A DNA stretch of 64,000 nt from positions 2,603,001-2,667,000 of the forward strand of contig NC_082405.1 in the NCBI RefSeq assembly GCF_004011695.2. Direction: 5' to 3'. How positions within the stretch are numbered: position 1 is the stretch's first letter; the number at the start of each line of letters is the position of its first letter. Source of the DNA: Ascochyta rabiei. Its lineage: Eukaryota; Ascomycota; Dothideomycetes; Pleosporales; Didymellaceae. The notes beneath the pieces were generated by a model that was not told where the DNA came from, did no database searches, and saw only the letters and a list, made by a program, of their open reading frames with translations. The position numbers were made by a program, and so were the translations under genes. This document shows positions 35,617 through 45,546 of the stretch, in pieces.

Positions 35617-38600
35617 CTACCTCTTGCTCTTCTTCTTGGACGGGACAACCTTGAAAGCACCAGAGTCGAGGGCGGGCTGCTGTTGCTGTTGCTGCTGGGT
35701 GCTTGCGCCACCCTTCTTGGCGACCTCAGACCAGCCACTGCCTGCCGACTTGTTCTCGGCGGGGCTGGAAGTGTTGCGGTCGTCGATGATGCCCTTGTCG
35801 GCGAGCTTGCGGCGGCGAAGGAACTCCTCGGCAAAGTGGCGGGAGTCAAGGGTGTTGCTGGCTGAGTGGACGGACTCGGTGATAAGCTCAGCATCGGCGG
35901 GGAAACTCAAGAGAGATGAGACGAAGTCCTCAGCTACCAGAGAATTAGTAGGTTGTTAATCATCATGTATCGATTGCTTACCATTGATGCCCTTGTTGAG
36001 GTCAGAGCGAAGCTCATTTACAGCCCACTTGCGGAACTCCTCTTCGGCGTTGACCTTGCCTGAAACACCACCAAGGGTGGTGGTGCGTGTGACAGTAGGC
36101 TTCTTGACAGAAGGCACGGCAGTGGAGCTAGTCGAGCGAACGATGGCCGGCGCAGGACTGGCCGTGCCGCCGGGAGTCTTGACCTTGCCGCTTGCTCCCA
36201 CAGTGGTCCAAGGGCTGGCACCGGCAGCTAGAGCTGCAGCAGGAAGGACTGGGGTCTGTTTGCTGGCCAGATCAGCATACCGCTTTCCAGCAGAGGCGGC
36301 TGGAGCAGCGGCAGCGGCAGCAGCAACAGCACCGAGGGCACTGGCTGTGACAGCAGCTTGAGCCGCTGCACGGTGTTTGCGGGCCTCCTCTTCTTTTTGG
36401 ATCTGCTGAAGCGTCTTCTTGGAAGCGGGTGTCGGTTGAGCAGGAGCCTTACCAGTGGTAGGCTTGGTCCACACTGAGGCACCGCCAGGGGGAGCTGGAG
36501 TAGATGGAGAAGCACCAGTGCCGCTCGCCCATGTGGAGCTTGAGGGTAAACCGGGTTGGACCACAGGCGACTGTGTCTGTGCCAAAAGCTCCTTCTCGAA
36601 CGCTACCCGACGGGCAGCAGCAGCAAGAGCCTCGCGCTCGGCAGCCTTCTTCGCCTCTGATTCCTGGATCTCCCTCAGGGATGGACCCCTTGAAGCTTCG
36701 GTAGGCTCCTTGGCCCATGGAGCGACGGAAGCGCTCGGTGTGTCAGCTGCAGGTGTAGCAGCACGAGAATCCGCGTGTAGATCTCCAGGAACGATAGCCT
36801 TCCTCTGCGCAGCGGGTGCAGGGAGAGGAGACTGCGAAGGTGGCGGTGGGAATGGGTAGATGGCGGGTTCAACTTGCTTCCAAGCCGATTGCGGCTGAGG
36901 AGACTGCTTAGCGGACTGCGCCTTCTGAACTTGCTCTGTCAAAGAGAGTGTTTCCTGAGTAGCAGATGGCGCTTCAGTGCTGGGCTCCGGTGCTTCAGCG
37001 CGACCATCATCATGTTCGGGAGACGTGAGGTCGGCCTCGTGTTCCTGTGCTTGTGTGGCTGGGGCAGAGGGCTTTCCAATCACGCCCTCAGGTGGAGATA
37101 CAACCCTAGACTGTTCAAGATCTGTCTGCACCCGCAAGTCATTGAACTGTTGCAGGCGATCGGCAGAAGCCTGAGCAGCTTGCTGGTCGTTCGAGCCGAG
37201 TCTCTGCAGGGCGTCATGCTCAGCCTGCTCACGCTGCAGACGAGCTCGGTCACTGAGCATGGCAACAACTTGCTGCGCATGTGAAGCAGACTCAGGGTGC
37301 TGCGGGACGAAAGATCCAGGTGCGGTACCGAAAGCAGGCTGTCCCCCTCGGCCAAGGCTCAGACGATCTACAAGGCCAGAGACTTCCTCATCCCTCATGC
37401 TGCCCATCATGTCCATGCCAGGGCCAACAGGGCCCAGACCGGGGACCATTCCAGGTCTGAAGGCGTTCTCCATTAGACCTGAAACTGACGCGCCGGGACC
37501 AGGTCCCTGAGTGGGAGATGGCTGATAGCCGCCAGGCGAAGTGATACTTCCATAGCTCGGCTGGCTGTGCAGACTATGGGCACTGGAGTGGTGTTGTAGC
37601 TGATTTGGCATGATACCTCCCAGCTGAGCTGACCTCAAGTTGACTGATTGTTGCGCTGCCAGGTGCTCCTTTTGCCTAGCCATGAGGTATTGCTCCTCTT
37701 GCTTCCTACGCTCGAGAGCATTCTGTTGCTCTGCAGTCAAGGTAGTACCGAAGCTAGGGAAGCTGTTGGCGAACGGCGGCTGAGCGCCGGGCGCGGTGCC
37801 AGCGCCACCAGCCCAAGTGTTGCCGGGCTGTGCTGTAGCTGGTCCATGGGGAATGCCAATCTGGGGGACCAAGAACGGCTCGCGAGAGTTGCCAATACGG
37901 CGAATGAGCTGGGCGAGTGGCTCATAGTCTGGCTCCTCCTGCTTCTTGACTAAGAGCTCGGGAGAGAAAAATCCAGCCTTGTACCAATCGTGCATCTCCA
38001 GGCCAGAGAAGGGACCTTGAGTGTTACCTGATGGATCACGATAGATCCACCTCATACGGTCAGGCATAACCATGGTACGCTGCTGAGGTTGAGAAGGCTG
38101 GCTAGAAGCCGGACTTCCGATACCCGGGGTAGAAGGCTGCGCTGTCCTGGTCTGGTTGAGAGCAGCCATAGACAACGAGGTAGTTGCAAGATTAGACTGT
38201 GCACCAGAAGTCTGTCCAAAGCCCCCATGGTCGTCACCAGAAGCCCCGGAGAAATCGTCGAACAGGTTGCGGTTTGCGCGGAAGGGGCTGTCGGTGTCAC
38301 GATTGGGAATGCCGCCGCCAGGAGCTTGCGCGCCAAACCTGCCAAAAGCTCCGGTCATGCTTTGCTGCCGGTCGCCGTGCGAAGAACCATCGTCAATATG
38401 CTGCTCATTTGAACGCATTTGCTCCTGCATCGAGGCTGGGAAAAGAGACCCTAGCTTGCTGGCGCGGCCAATTGAGCCATGGCCAGCACCTCCGAACAAG
38501 GAGCTGTTTCCGAGCCCGACAAGCGAGGGAGATTGGACTTCACCTACGTTTCCGAAAGCACTATCGAACCCAAATGGACGTTCACGACTGGGCGTGCCTA

Positions 38601-40604
38601 GACCCTGAGGACCTGCGGCCCAAGCCGAAGAGCCTCCCAAGCCAGGAAGACCTCCAAGCCCCGGCAACGTAGAAAATCCGCGCCCAGGTCCAACACTAGA
38701 TGTCTGGCTTCGGTCCCCAGTAGCCTCAAATGCCCCGGGTGTTCTTCCAAAACCTCCCAGGCTGCCAAAAGCATTGTGTAGGCCTGACATGCTCGAATCC
38801 ACCTGGAAACTGCTCATGCCCGGATAATGAGCGTTTGGAACGTCCGACCCGTCTGAGTCTTCTTCTTGTCCTTCGCGGGCATGGTCAGGGCTTCTGTAAG
38901 GGTTGGTATCCGTGGGGCTCATGGGATCGTTGCCTCTTTCTCCTCCGCGATGGGGTGTCTGCTGGGTGAAGTTGCCGAACATATCACGGAAGCCTGTATT
39001 GTCAGTAGTCATGCCAAAGGTGGCAAGTCCACCGTCGTCCCGTCCGTCAGGTCGGTGTGGAGTGCCAAAGCCACCTAAACCATGCCTGGGCGGGCTGACG
39101 TCTTCGCCTCGTAGCGCTGCTGAGCCCGTAGGGTGATCATCCTCCAGGTAGGGATCGGTATCGCTGCTCATAGGCCGGTTGGAGCGCGCCTCCATCCAGG
39201 ACGCGCTTGGCTTGGACGGCTCTGCTTCGCTAAGCTTTCCAAGATTCCCAACGGATGCCTTCTCTTTCGGAGCTTTTTCGAGTTCTTCGGTGCTGGGTTT
39301 GCCCATTAGCCCCTTGAACCTGCTTTCACCCCGCACACTTCCCAGTCCGGACTTCTTCTCGGATTGCGGAACGCCAAAGCTGCCGAATGCGCCCATGGGA
39401 CCTGAGAATCCACCTCCCTGCGAAGCGGCCCATGGCGAGGTCCCACCTGGACTAAACGGTGCAGTTGTTGTGCGTTTCAGGCTTCCAAGAGGTCCAGCGC
39501 TCTCCGCAGAGGCCTTCTCTTTCTCACCTTCCTCGCCAATAGCCCCTGCTGTTGGCTCTTTGTAGTCGGTTCTGCGACGTATCAAGGAAGGCGGGGGGGT
39601 CACCGTGTTGGACTCCTCGCGCGCAAATCGAGAGGTTGCAGGTGAGGCAGGGAATGGATACGCCTCGCCAGTGTCGCGGCGACGGTTGCCAGGTCGAGTG
39701 GATGTTGGCGACGACAGGCCATACGGCGTGCCAGGGCCTTGCGAAATGGACGTCTTGCGGAGAGACAGAGCCTCCTTGGGGTTACCGTCCTTGTTCGTGT
39801 TCTGGGTGGGTGGTTTGAGCGGCGAGTTGACAGAAGACAGGAATACCTAAGTTGATTATTAGCATGGGAGATATGTCATGGCACAGGGAAGACAAGGCGT
39901 ACCTCTCTCTCGTCCTCTGTAAGTTCTGTTTGGTGTAGGGGCTGTATGCTACCGTCCCTGTCCCAGCACTGGTCGACCCCGCTCTGAGCCTCCCTTCCAT
40001 GGTCGTCCTTGCGCCCCCACGAAGCGGCCGAGGCACCGTTTGTGGCGTGAGGTTCCCAAGAGCCCATGTACAGATGCGAAAATCCTTCTTTGATGTCGTC
40101 TGAGTCTCGCTGGGATTTGAAGAGCTGCACTAGTTGATCGCGAGAATAACGCCCCTCGATGGAACCTCCGTTGCGCCCCGGTTGCGCATGTGGCGGTACG
40201 TAGACTCCCGAGCTTGTCGAGGTCTGGGGAGCGGGCGCATCTCGAGAGGCGGGAAGAAGTGCAGATCCAGAGGGCGTGGTCGCATGTGAGGGTCGGCGGA
40301 ACGTTTGCGTGGCACCATTCGTGCGTCGAGCCCTGGGAGCAATATTAGTATGCAGTTGATCGGGCGCAAGATGGCCCGTGGTGGTAGCGAGTGAGACAGT
40401 GGGCGGCGGTGGGATGGTAAGAAATATTTGTCGCGGCCTGAGACAGTGTCGTAGAGCTGGGAGAGCTGCATAGCTAGACACGCCGTGCGGTTGCAAGGTA
40501 ACAAATTGCACACAGGGTTGCACTTACCACTCGCCGCTTGGATCTGTGCGTGCAGAGCCAGCGTTACTTGCTGCAGCTGCTGAAGCGAAAGAAGCAGGTG
40601 CCAT
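35617..40604 (-). CDS. GYF-domain protein (Smy2/GIGYF-type)
   Basis: The exons are 40528-40604, 39903-40332, 35982-39846 and 35617-35933, with introns of 195, 56 and 48 bp, giving 1562 residues. The N-terminus is MAPASFASAAAASNAG. A FRRPS-type motif and SPLKPP follow, then long Gly/Ser/Pro/Gln-rich disorder. The GYF domain is near residues 765-820: WIYRDP, then GPFSGLEMHDWYKAGFF. It binds proline-rich PPG(F) ligands. The C-terminus has an Ala-rich region, the SVHSASNTLDSRHFAEEF block and a short poly-Gln run. Fungal relatives (Smy2, Syh1, S. pombe Mpd2) act in mRNA repression and quality control at ribosomes and in ER-to-Golgi pathways. No other conserved domain was recognised. Confidence 0.95.
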
Positions 40605-42070
40605 TGTGGTAGTGGAGTGTTGTAGAAGGTACGATGGTGGTATCGAGGCCTTGGGTTTGGTGGTGGTGGTGGAGAGCGGCAAACTGATTGGGGGCAGTTG
40701 CGAAAAAGTCGAGGATGATGTCAAGTCGCAAGCTGATTTGGCTGAGCGGGCGAGGAGAGTGGCACTCGAGGGTAGTGGTACAGGCGAATGGGAGCGTTGA
40801 TCGTAGGATGGCGACAGACGAGAGGATACCTGTGCCTGGCAGCGAAACAGCCGAAAAAACAGATCACGTGCATTTCCTCACACTAATTTTGAACCTATGA
40901 CGCCCCAACCTCCGCAACGCCAACGCGTCCGTGTGCCGCGTCTGACGCGACACCCAGCATTATCCAGACGTCTCCACGGACCCCCTGCGTCGCTGTTCTC
41001 CTCACTCCTACACCTTTGACGGCGTATAGCTGCGTGCCTGTATGTGTGTGTGTGTGCGTGCGTGCATTCGCGACCCTGTCAGCTCGCTTGCACTTGTCGA
41101 CCCAGAGAACGATGCTTGGACGTCTGCCGTTCCTTACATGTTGCTCAACATCAAATGCTCCACGACACCTTGCATCAATATTCCTGCGCATTCTTTACCT
41201 CTTGACACGCGAGGCTTCGCACGACCTCCTCTCCTGGAGGCCTGTCGCGGATTTCACAGTCGTTCGACCTTTGTGTTATCCTGCAAGCTGCGGTTTGTAT
41301 TTGTCGTTACTAGATTGATGAATGCTGGTGGCGTTGTAGCTACCAAGCACGGTAACAGCACGTGACCCCACGAGACAGCATCTACAAGCTCGGGGACAAC
41401 GTGACGTGACTACAGTCTTGTCCTCGCTGTCATTGGCCTTGTTTCAGAAGCCCCATCCCAGAAGCTTCGAATTTTGCTCCACTGCCCAGCTACGACCTGC
41501 AGCACCAGCGCAAATTTGTTTGCTTGGGCTGCTGACATGCTAAGGTCTGTTTGCTGTGTTATTGGCGACGTGCAGCATGTACGCCCTGGGCCATACCAGT
41601 CATTTGCTATTCTGCGATCGACCAAGCCCGCTCCCCTGTCGAGTGGTTTGGTATCAACACTGTGTCGTTACAACAGGTTACAATACGTTACACTTTCACA
41701 GGCTCGCTCCAGTCAGACGGATATATCGGATCCCAACCGATAGCAACATTTGCAGGCAACACGAGGCTAGGTCCATGCTACATAGCACCCCTTGAAAGCA
41801 GCCCCATGTCAGCATTCACCTCAAGTTTTGTTCAGCACCAGACTCACAGATTGTACATTGCTTCTGCTCCTTTGCTTCTCGTCTAGAGCTTCACCGATTA
41901 CTGCATGTTTGGACGTACTTCCTGCTGCAGCAGACTCCCATTACAAGTTTCCTCGCCTTTTCCGTCGATCACTTACTGGTCTTCAAAGCACCTCTGCTAG
42001 AGGATAGCTACTTACCAATCCCCCTACCAACTTTGACTCGATCGAGAAGCTGTCAACGATCCACGGTCCC
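40605..42070. other. Intergenic region of about 1.5 kb
   Basis: It contains the GYF gene promoter and the upstream region of the small ORF at 42071. A GT/GC dinucleotide run lies near 41041-41066. ORFs of up to 110 codons on the plus strand show no domain. No gene is supported. Confidence 0.5.
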
Positions 42071-42601
42071 ATGCGTCGCTGTCGTCACGAACAAGAAGAG
42101 GATCCATACGCGAGTGGGAACGAAAACCGCCGTCAAAATCGCGACAGACTGAACGGCGACATCGAAAGATACAACCTTCTCAGACGAATCAGATCAGAAG
42201 GCCATGGTGGAGCACGAGGTCCACCTCTTTTCGGCATGGGACCGGGTGGACCTAGATTCGGACCTTCATTAAGACATATGTTCGGAGGCCTACCGTCTCG
42301 CGGACCTCCCGGCTACCCAGGGATGTTCGACCCCAGGCCTCCTGGACCAAGGTTTTCCAGTCCGCCGCCGTTCTGCGACGACGATTCCGATTCTGACGAT
42401 GACGAATTCCCACCGTGGTTTGCAAGCAGTCCGTATCGCTCGCCGAGATATCCTCCACGACCTGCCTTCGGCAGGCAGCATGGTGGCCGAGGGTATCGGA
42501 GACCTCACTGCACTCATTGCGGACACCACGATGACTTTGAGGATGATGAGCATTTGTACATGCCTGGACCGTTCCCCCCAAGGAGAAATAACAGACATTG
42601 A
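42071..42601 (+). CDS. Hypothetical Arg/Gly/Pro-rich protein
   Basis: An ATG-started, intron-free frame of 176 residues. The N-terminus is charged (MRRCRHEQEEDPYASG). The middle is rich in Gly, Pro and Arg with GP and RGPP motifs, then comes an acidic DDDSDSDDDE segment. The C-terminus carries CTHCGHHDD, which could bind metal, and ends in a basic tail. There is no signal peptide or membrane helix. Composition suggests an RNA-associated or disordered protein, but no family was recognised. It lies in a stretch without conserved genes, so it may be lineage-specific. A chance ORF cannot be excluded. Confidence 0.45.
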   Translation: MRRCRHEQEEDPYASGNENRRQNRDRLNGDIERYNLLRRIRSEGHGGARGPPLFGMGPGGPRFGPSLRHMFGGLPSRGPPGYPGMFDPRPPGPRFSSPPPFCDDDSDSDDDEFPPWFASSPYRSPRYPPRPAFGRQHGGRGYRRPHCTHCGHHDDFEDDEHLYMPGPFPPRRNNRH

Positions 42602-42716
42602 GGTGGGAGTTGGCTCATGTACGTACAATCGATCGGAATACACGATTCTCTCTTCCTTCCTGGCTCTCCCGCAAGTGCTGGCTCGATCCTCACTCTCTAC
42701 TACCCCAACGACGTCT

Positions 42717-43211
42717 TCAGGCACGTCTTTCAACCGATGACCTACTGAGTCCAACGGTGCCCCGCAGCAACCCCGCGCAGCCGTAGCCACCTCCACTACA
42801 GTCTGCTCCTGCATCGCGCAAACACATGCCTGCCCCCTCACCACGACTCACGACCTCCAGCAAGTGCAGCCACTCTGTCAGACCCGTGTCCGACGGAACA
42901 GTGCACAAGATCACGCTCGCACTTTGATGCTTCGCAATTAGAGTCACGTACAGTGTCTCCCGAGTGCACGCAGCGAACACCATTCCTTGCTCCCTCCCAC
43001 CTATGATGTTTGCGCCCTGCTGTGTTTCCGCACTCTGGCTGTGTGAGTAGTACCAACGACTGGGTGGCATGTGCGGAACAAATACAGGTTGCGCAGGCGC
43101 TTCCATTCCTTCCAGGCGAGCTAGTTGTCTATCATAAACTGGCATTGATCGTGAAGAAGCTTGGATCAGCAATGTACTCATCTGATTAATACGCTTTTGA
43201 GTTGCTAGCAA
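42717..43211 (-). CDS. Uncharacterised minus-strand reading frame, possibly part of a decayed locus
   Basis: The frame opens at 43211, with the first ATG (MSTLLIQASSRSM) at about 43184, giving about 155 residues from that ATG. Composition is protein-like, including VFAACTRETLYVTLIAKHQ. It has no recognised domain. It overlaps the next upstream minus frame by 26 bp and shares the phase of the deaminase-like frame at 43704-44306. It could be a separate small gene, the 3' end of that gene, or a chance frame. Confidence 0.3.
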   Translation of the reverse strand: MLATQKRINQMSTLLIQASSRSMPVYDRQLARLEGMEAPAQPVFVPHMPPSRWYYSHSQSAETQQGANIIGGREQGMVFAACTRETLYVTLIAKHQSASVILCTVPSDTGLTEWLHLLEVVSRGEGAGMCLRDAGADCSGGGYGCAGLLRGTVGLSRSSVERRA

Positions 43212-43707
43212 CGATGGATCTTGTATCTTGTTCGAGATGGTTGGCAGAATCTGTCTCCGCTTCTCGCGTTATATTTTTCTTTTGCATGGCTCTCGACTTC
43301 AGCAATGACGTACAGATATGTTTTGAGCAATTTTCCAGCCAGAATGTGAAATAGCTAAGAAGGCCTGTCGACCCTTGAGAACTTGCAAACCGACTGTTGC
43401 TGTTTAGAGCCATTGAGTGCCTTCTACTATCGAAAGAAAACGCCCCATCCCGATTCCTCGTCTTCCAACCTAGATCTCGACTTGCTCGTAGTTTAGGAAT
43501 AATAGTCTTATCAAGCGATGGCGCTGCTGCAGTCATTGGACTCATGTCGTCGATTGATACTGCATCGAGATCCTCTGCACCTCTGGAGCTCCGACGAAAC
43601 ATCATGCTTGGACCCCCCAACTTCATTTCTGGGTGAGGATTCGCGTCTCCACTGCTGTTCGCATCAGTTGCAACTGTACGCTTGGCCTCGGTTGTAGCAA
43701 TGATCAC
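43186..43707 (-). pseudogene. Out-of-frame continuation of the deaminase-like ORF
   Basis: This 173-codon frame starts 4 bp inside the end of the deaminase-like ORF but in a different phase. It reads DVIIATTEAKRTVATDAN, followed by a Ser/Arg-rich segment. The upstream frame stops just as this one begins to look protein-like, as expected from a one-base gain or two-base loss near 43710-43725. The only GT..AG pair that would join the frames encloses 16 nt, too short for an intron. I read it as a probable frameshift, with an unrecognised splice as the alternative. Confidence 0.35.
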
Positions 43708-44306
43708 GTCAGTCTGTTCGGAAGTACCATCTCAGCATAGTCCATTGCCTTCCAGCCAGCATCCCGCGGAAGGGTTGGGAGAAGCGTAGTCGCGGACCAC
43801 TTTGTATGGTGGCCTGGGAACATGATCTTGTGCTCTTGCTCATCCTGCAGAAATCGCACCAGTACCCAGCAGGCTGGACAGCACTTTTCGCTTACTGGCA
43901 TATGCTTCATAGTCGCTTCCAGTCTGTCAGGAATTGCTTTGCCAGGTAGCTTTAGATAGTCGAGCTTCTCCGAAGTACTCTTCGCAATCAGTGTGTTGCG
44001 TTTTCGCTTCAAGGGTGTATGCCCGATCAACAGTTTCTCGGCATGGATTGTACCCAAGAATGCATCGTCGCGGTCGTACTTACCGGCCTTTGTACTCAGC
44101 TGCTTGGAATGCAATCTCACTATGTCCACTTGTGCCGACACGAGTTTGATCCCAGATGTTGTATTAGTGTTGGGCATTTCTGTCGCTCTGAGATTCTTGT
44201 TGTGCTTCTCAACCCAAGGCTTGAAGAGAGTTGCGATCTTTGAATCCGTCATCTTTCCGCCGTTGTCCTTCTTCAAGTCTTTCAGCGGGTCGTCCAATGT
44301 CATCAT
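43704..44306 (-). CDS. Deaminase-like protein (HAE...CPAC motif), possibly truncated
   Basis: An ATG-started frame of 200 residues. It holds GTIHAEKLL at residues 86-93, with H88 and E90, then SEKCCPACWVLV with C143 and C146. An HxE followed by a CxxC on the next helix is the zinc-binding signature of the cytidine deaminase fold, and the doubled Cys with the SEKCC context resembles fungal OTT_1508-like deaminases. In that fold H and the two Cys bind zinc and E is the proton shuttle. The substrate cannot be told. The frame extends upstream of the ATG to a possible acceptor at 44341, so an N-terminal exon may be missing. It ends where a second frame begins. Motif recognition is good; family and integrity are inference. 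Confidence 0.55.
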   Translation of the reverse strand: MMTLDDPLKDLKKDNGGKMTDSKIATLFKPWVEKHNKNLRATEMPNTNTTSGIKLVSAQVDIVRLHSKQLSTKAGKYDRDDAFLGTIHAEKLLIGHTPLKRKRNTLIAKSTSEKLDYLKLPGKAIPDRLEATMKHMPVSEKCCPACWVLVRFLQDEQEHKIMFPGHHTKWSATTLLPTLPRDAGWKAMDYAEMVLPNRLT

Positions 44307-44754
44307 GCTGCGATCGGCCTTGTCTTGGAAACGTCGGATCTATTCGAAATCTACTTTCAGCGTGAAGCTCGCATTAGGCGAGGGGTCTGGTTGGAATATG
44401 CTAGGCTGGACATGGCAGTGTGACGTAGACACACGATGTCCAGGATCCATATGATGCTGCCTCAGAATGGCCAAGAGCAATCGAGTATAATCATGCCCGG
44501 ATCAGCGAACGCATCAAGGACGCGTCATTTTGTGCGCGACTTCAAAGAAACTACGGAGTTCCCAACGAAATTGATTCTTGCGAGTCGAAGATGAAACCGG
44601 CTGAGAAAAGAGCGTGAGATTTTGAGTCCAAGAGAGCTCAACGTTGCAGCTCTCAACTCATGCTCTAGTAATGGTGCCCGTAGGTATTTCGTGGTGTTCT
44701 AGCAAGAGCCTTCAACAGGCAGGACAGCGTGTAGCCTGCTAAATACTTGTAAGC

Positions 44755-45264
44755 TTAGAATATTGATATAAAAGGCATTTCAGAACACAGAAAATGGACG
44801 TTTGTATCTGGGTTTTCATCGATACCGCATAGTATGTATTCGAGAACACGACTGTTTGTGAGTTGGTGAGAAAAGAGTGGTGTCGAGTTGAGAACGATGG
44901 AACCCCGCACGTCACTAGCGCGCTCGAACATGGGTACTCCATACAATTCCACAGCCGTCACTTCCGTTGTACTCGCATCTGGGTTTTGACCGCTAGGAGG
45001 CTCCTGCAAGAACTATCTCGATATACCCGTCAGAGACGGCATCGCTGATCCGCCCCCCGAGGGGCTGATGAAGCCTTCTTCCGCAACGCCCAGAGCTTCT
45101 ATTTGCGGCATAACATCGCCAGTATCACTCCACCCAGACCCTCGGCTTTGTTGACGGGGATGCTCTATCGTTGTATCTCTGGTGTCCGAGTGCCAAGATG
45201 ACCACTGTCGGTAATGGTCCGAATATCTTGCTGCAAAAAGCAGGTGCCACGATAAGCCAAGCAA
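44755..45264 (-). pseudogene. Reading frame interrupted by one internal TAG
   Basis: One phase is open from 45264 to 44755 except for a TAG at 45010-45012. The two halves are 83 and 84 codons and read as ordinary protein on both sides of the stop (GGSAMPSLTGISR before, QEPPSGQNPDASTTEV after). No ATG fits the start and no domain was recognised. It lies upstream of, and on the same strand as, the deaminase-like ORF, so it could be its decayed 5' part or an unrelated remnant. Chance is possible at this length. Confidence 0.3.
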
Positions 45265-45546
45265 GGAGGCCTGTCTTCAAGCATTACGCTACGCTGTAAC
45301 AGGCATCTGTTTAATTATTTCCCCATGTCTTGGACAATATGCTTGCCGTCGTTACGTATGATGGGAAAACGAGAAGGTTGTAGCCCGGCAAACAGGCTAT
45401 GCAGGCACAAGGTAGTTCTTCTCCCATTTAATCCGTGTTGCTGCCGTCGCGACAGCCTCTTATCTGGTTAACTTGATCACCCCTTGATTTGGTGGGAGAA
45501 CAGTTCCACTGTCCATAGAGTTTCCAGACCTTGGATATTCGCAAGA
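45265..45546. other. Upstream region of the metalloprotease gene
   Basis: Short non-coding interval before the protease start codon. No specific element was recognised. Confidence 0.4.

Noticed and set aside
43710..43725. A 16-nt intron that would fuse the two deaminase-locus frames
   Set aside because: GT and AG ends exist, but 16 nt is far below the size a spliceosome handles; a frameshift is more likely.
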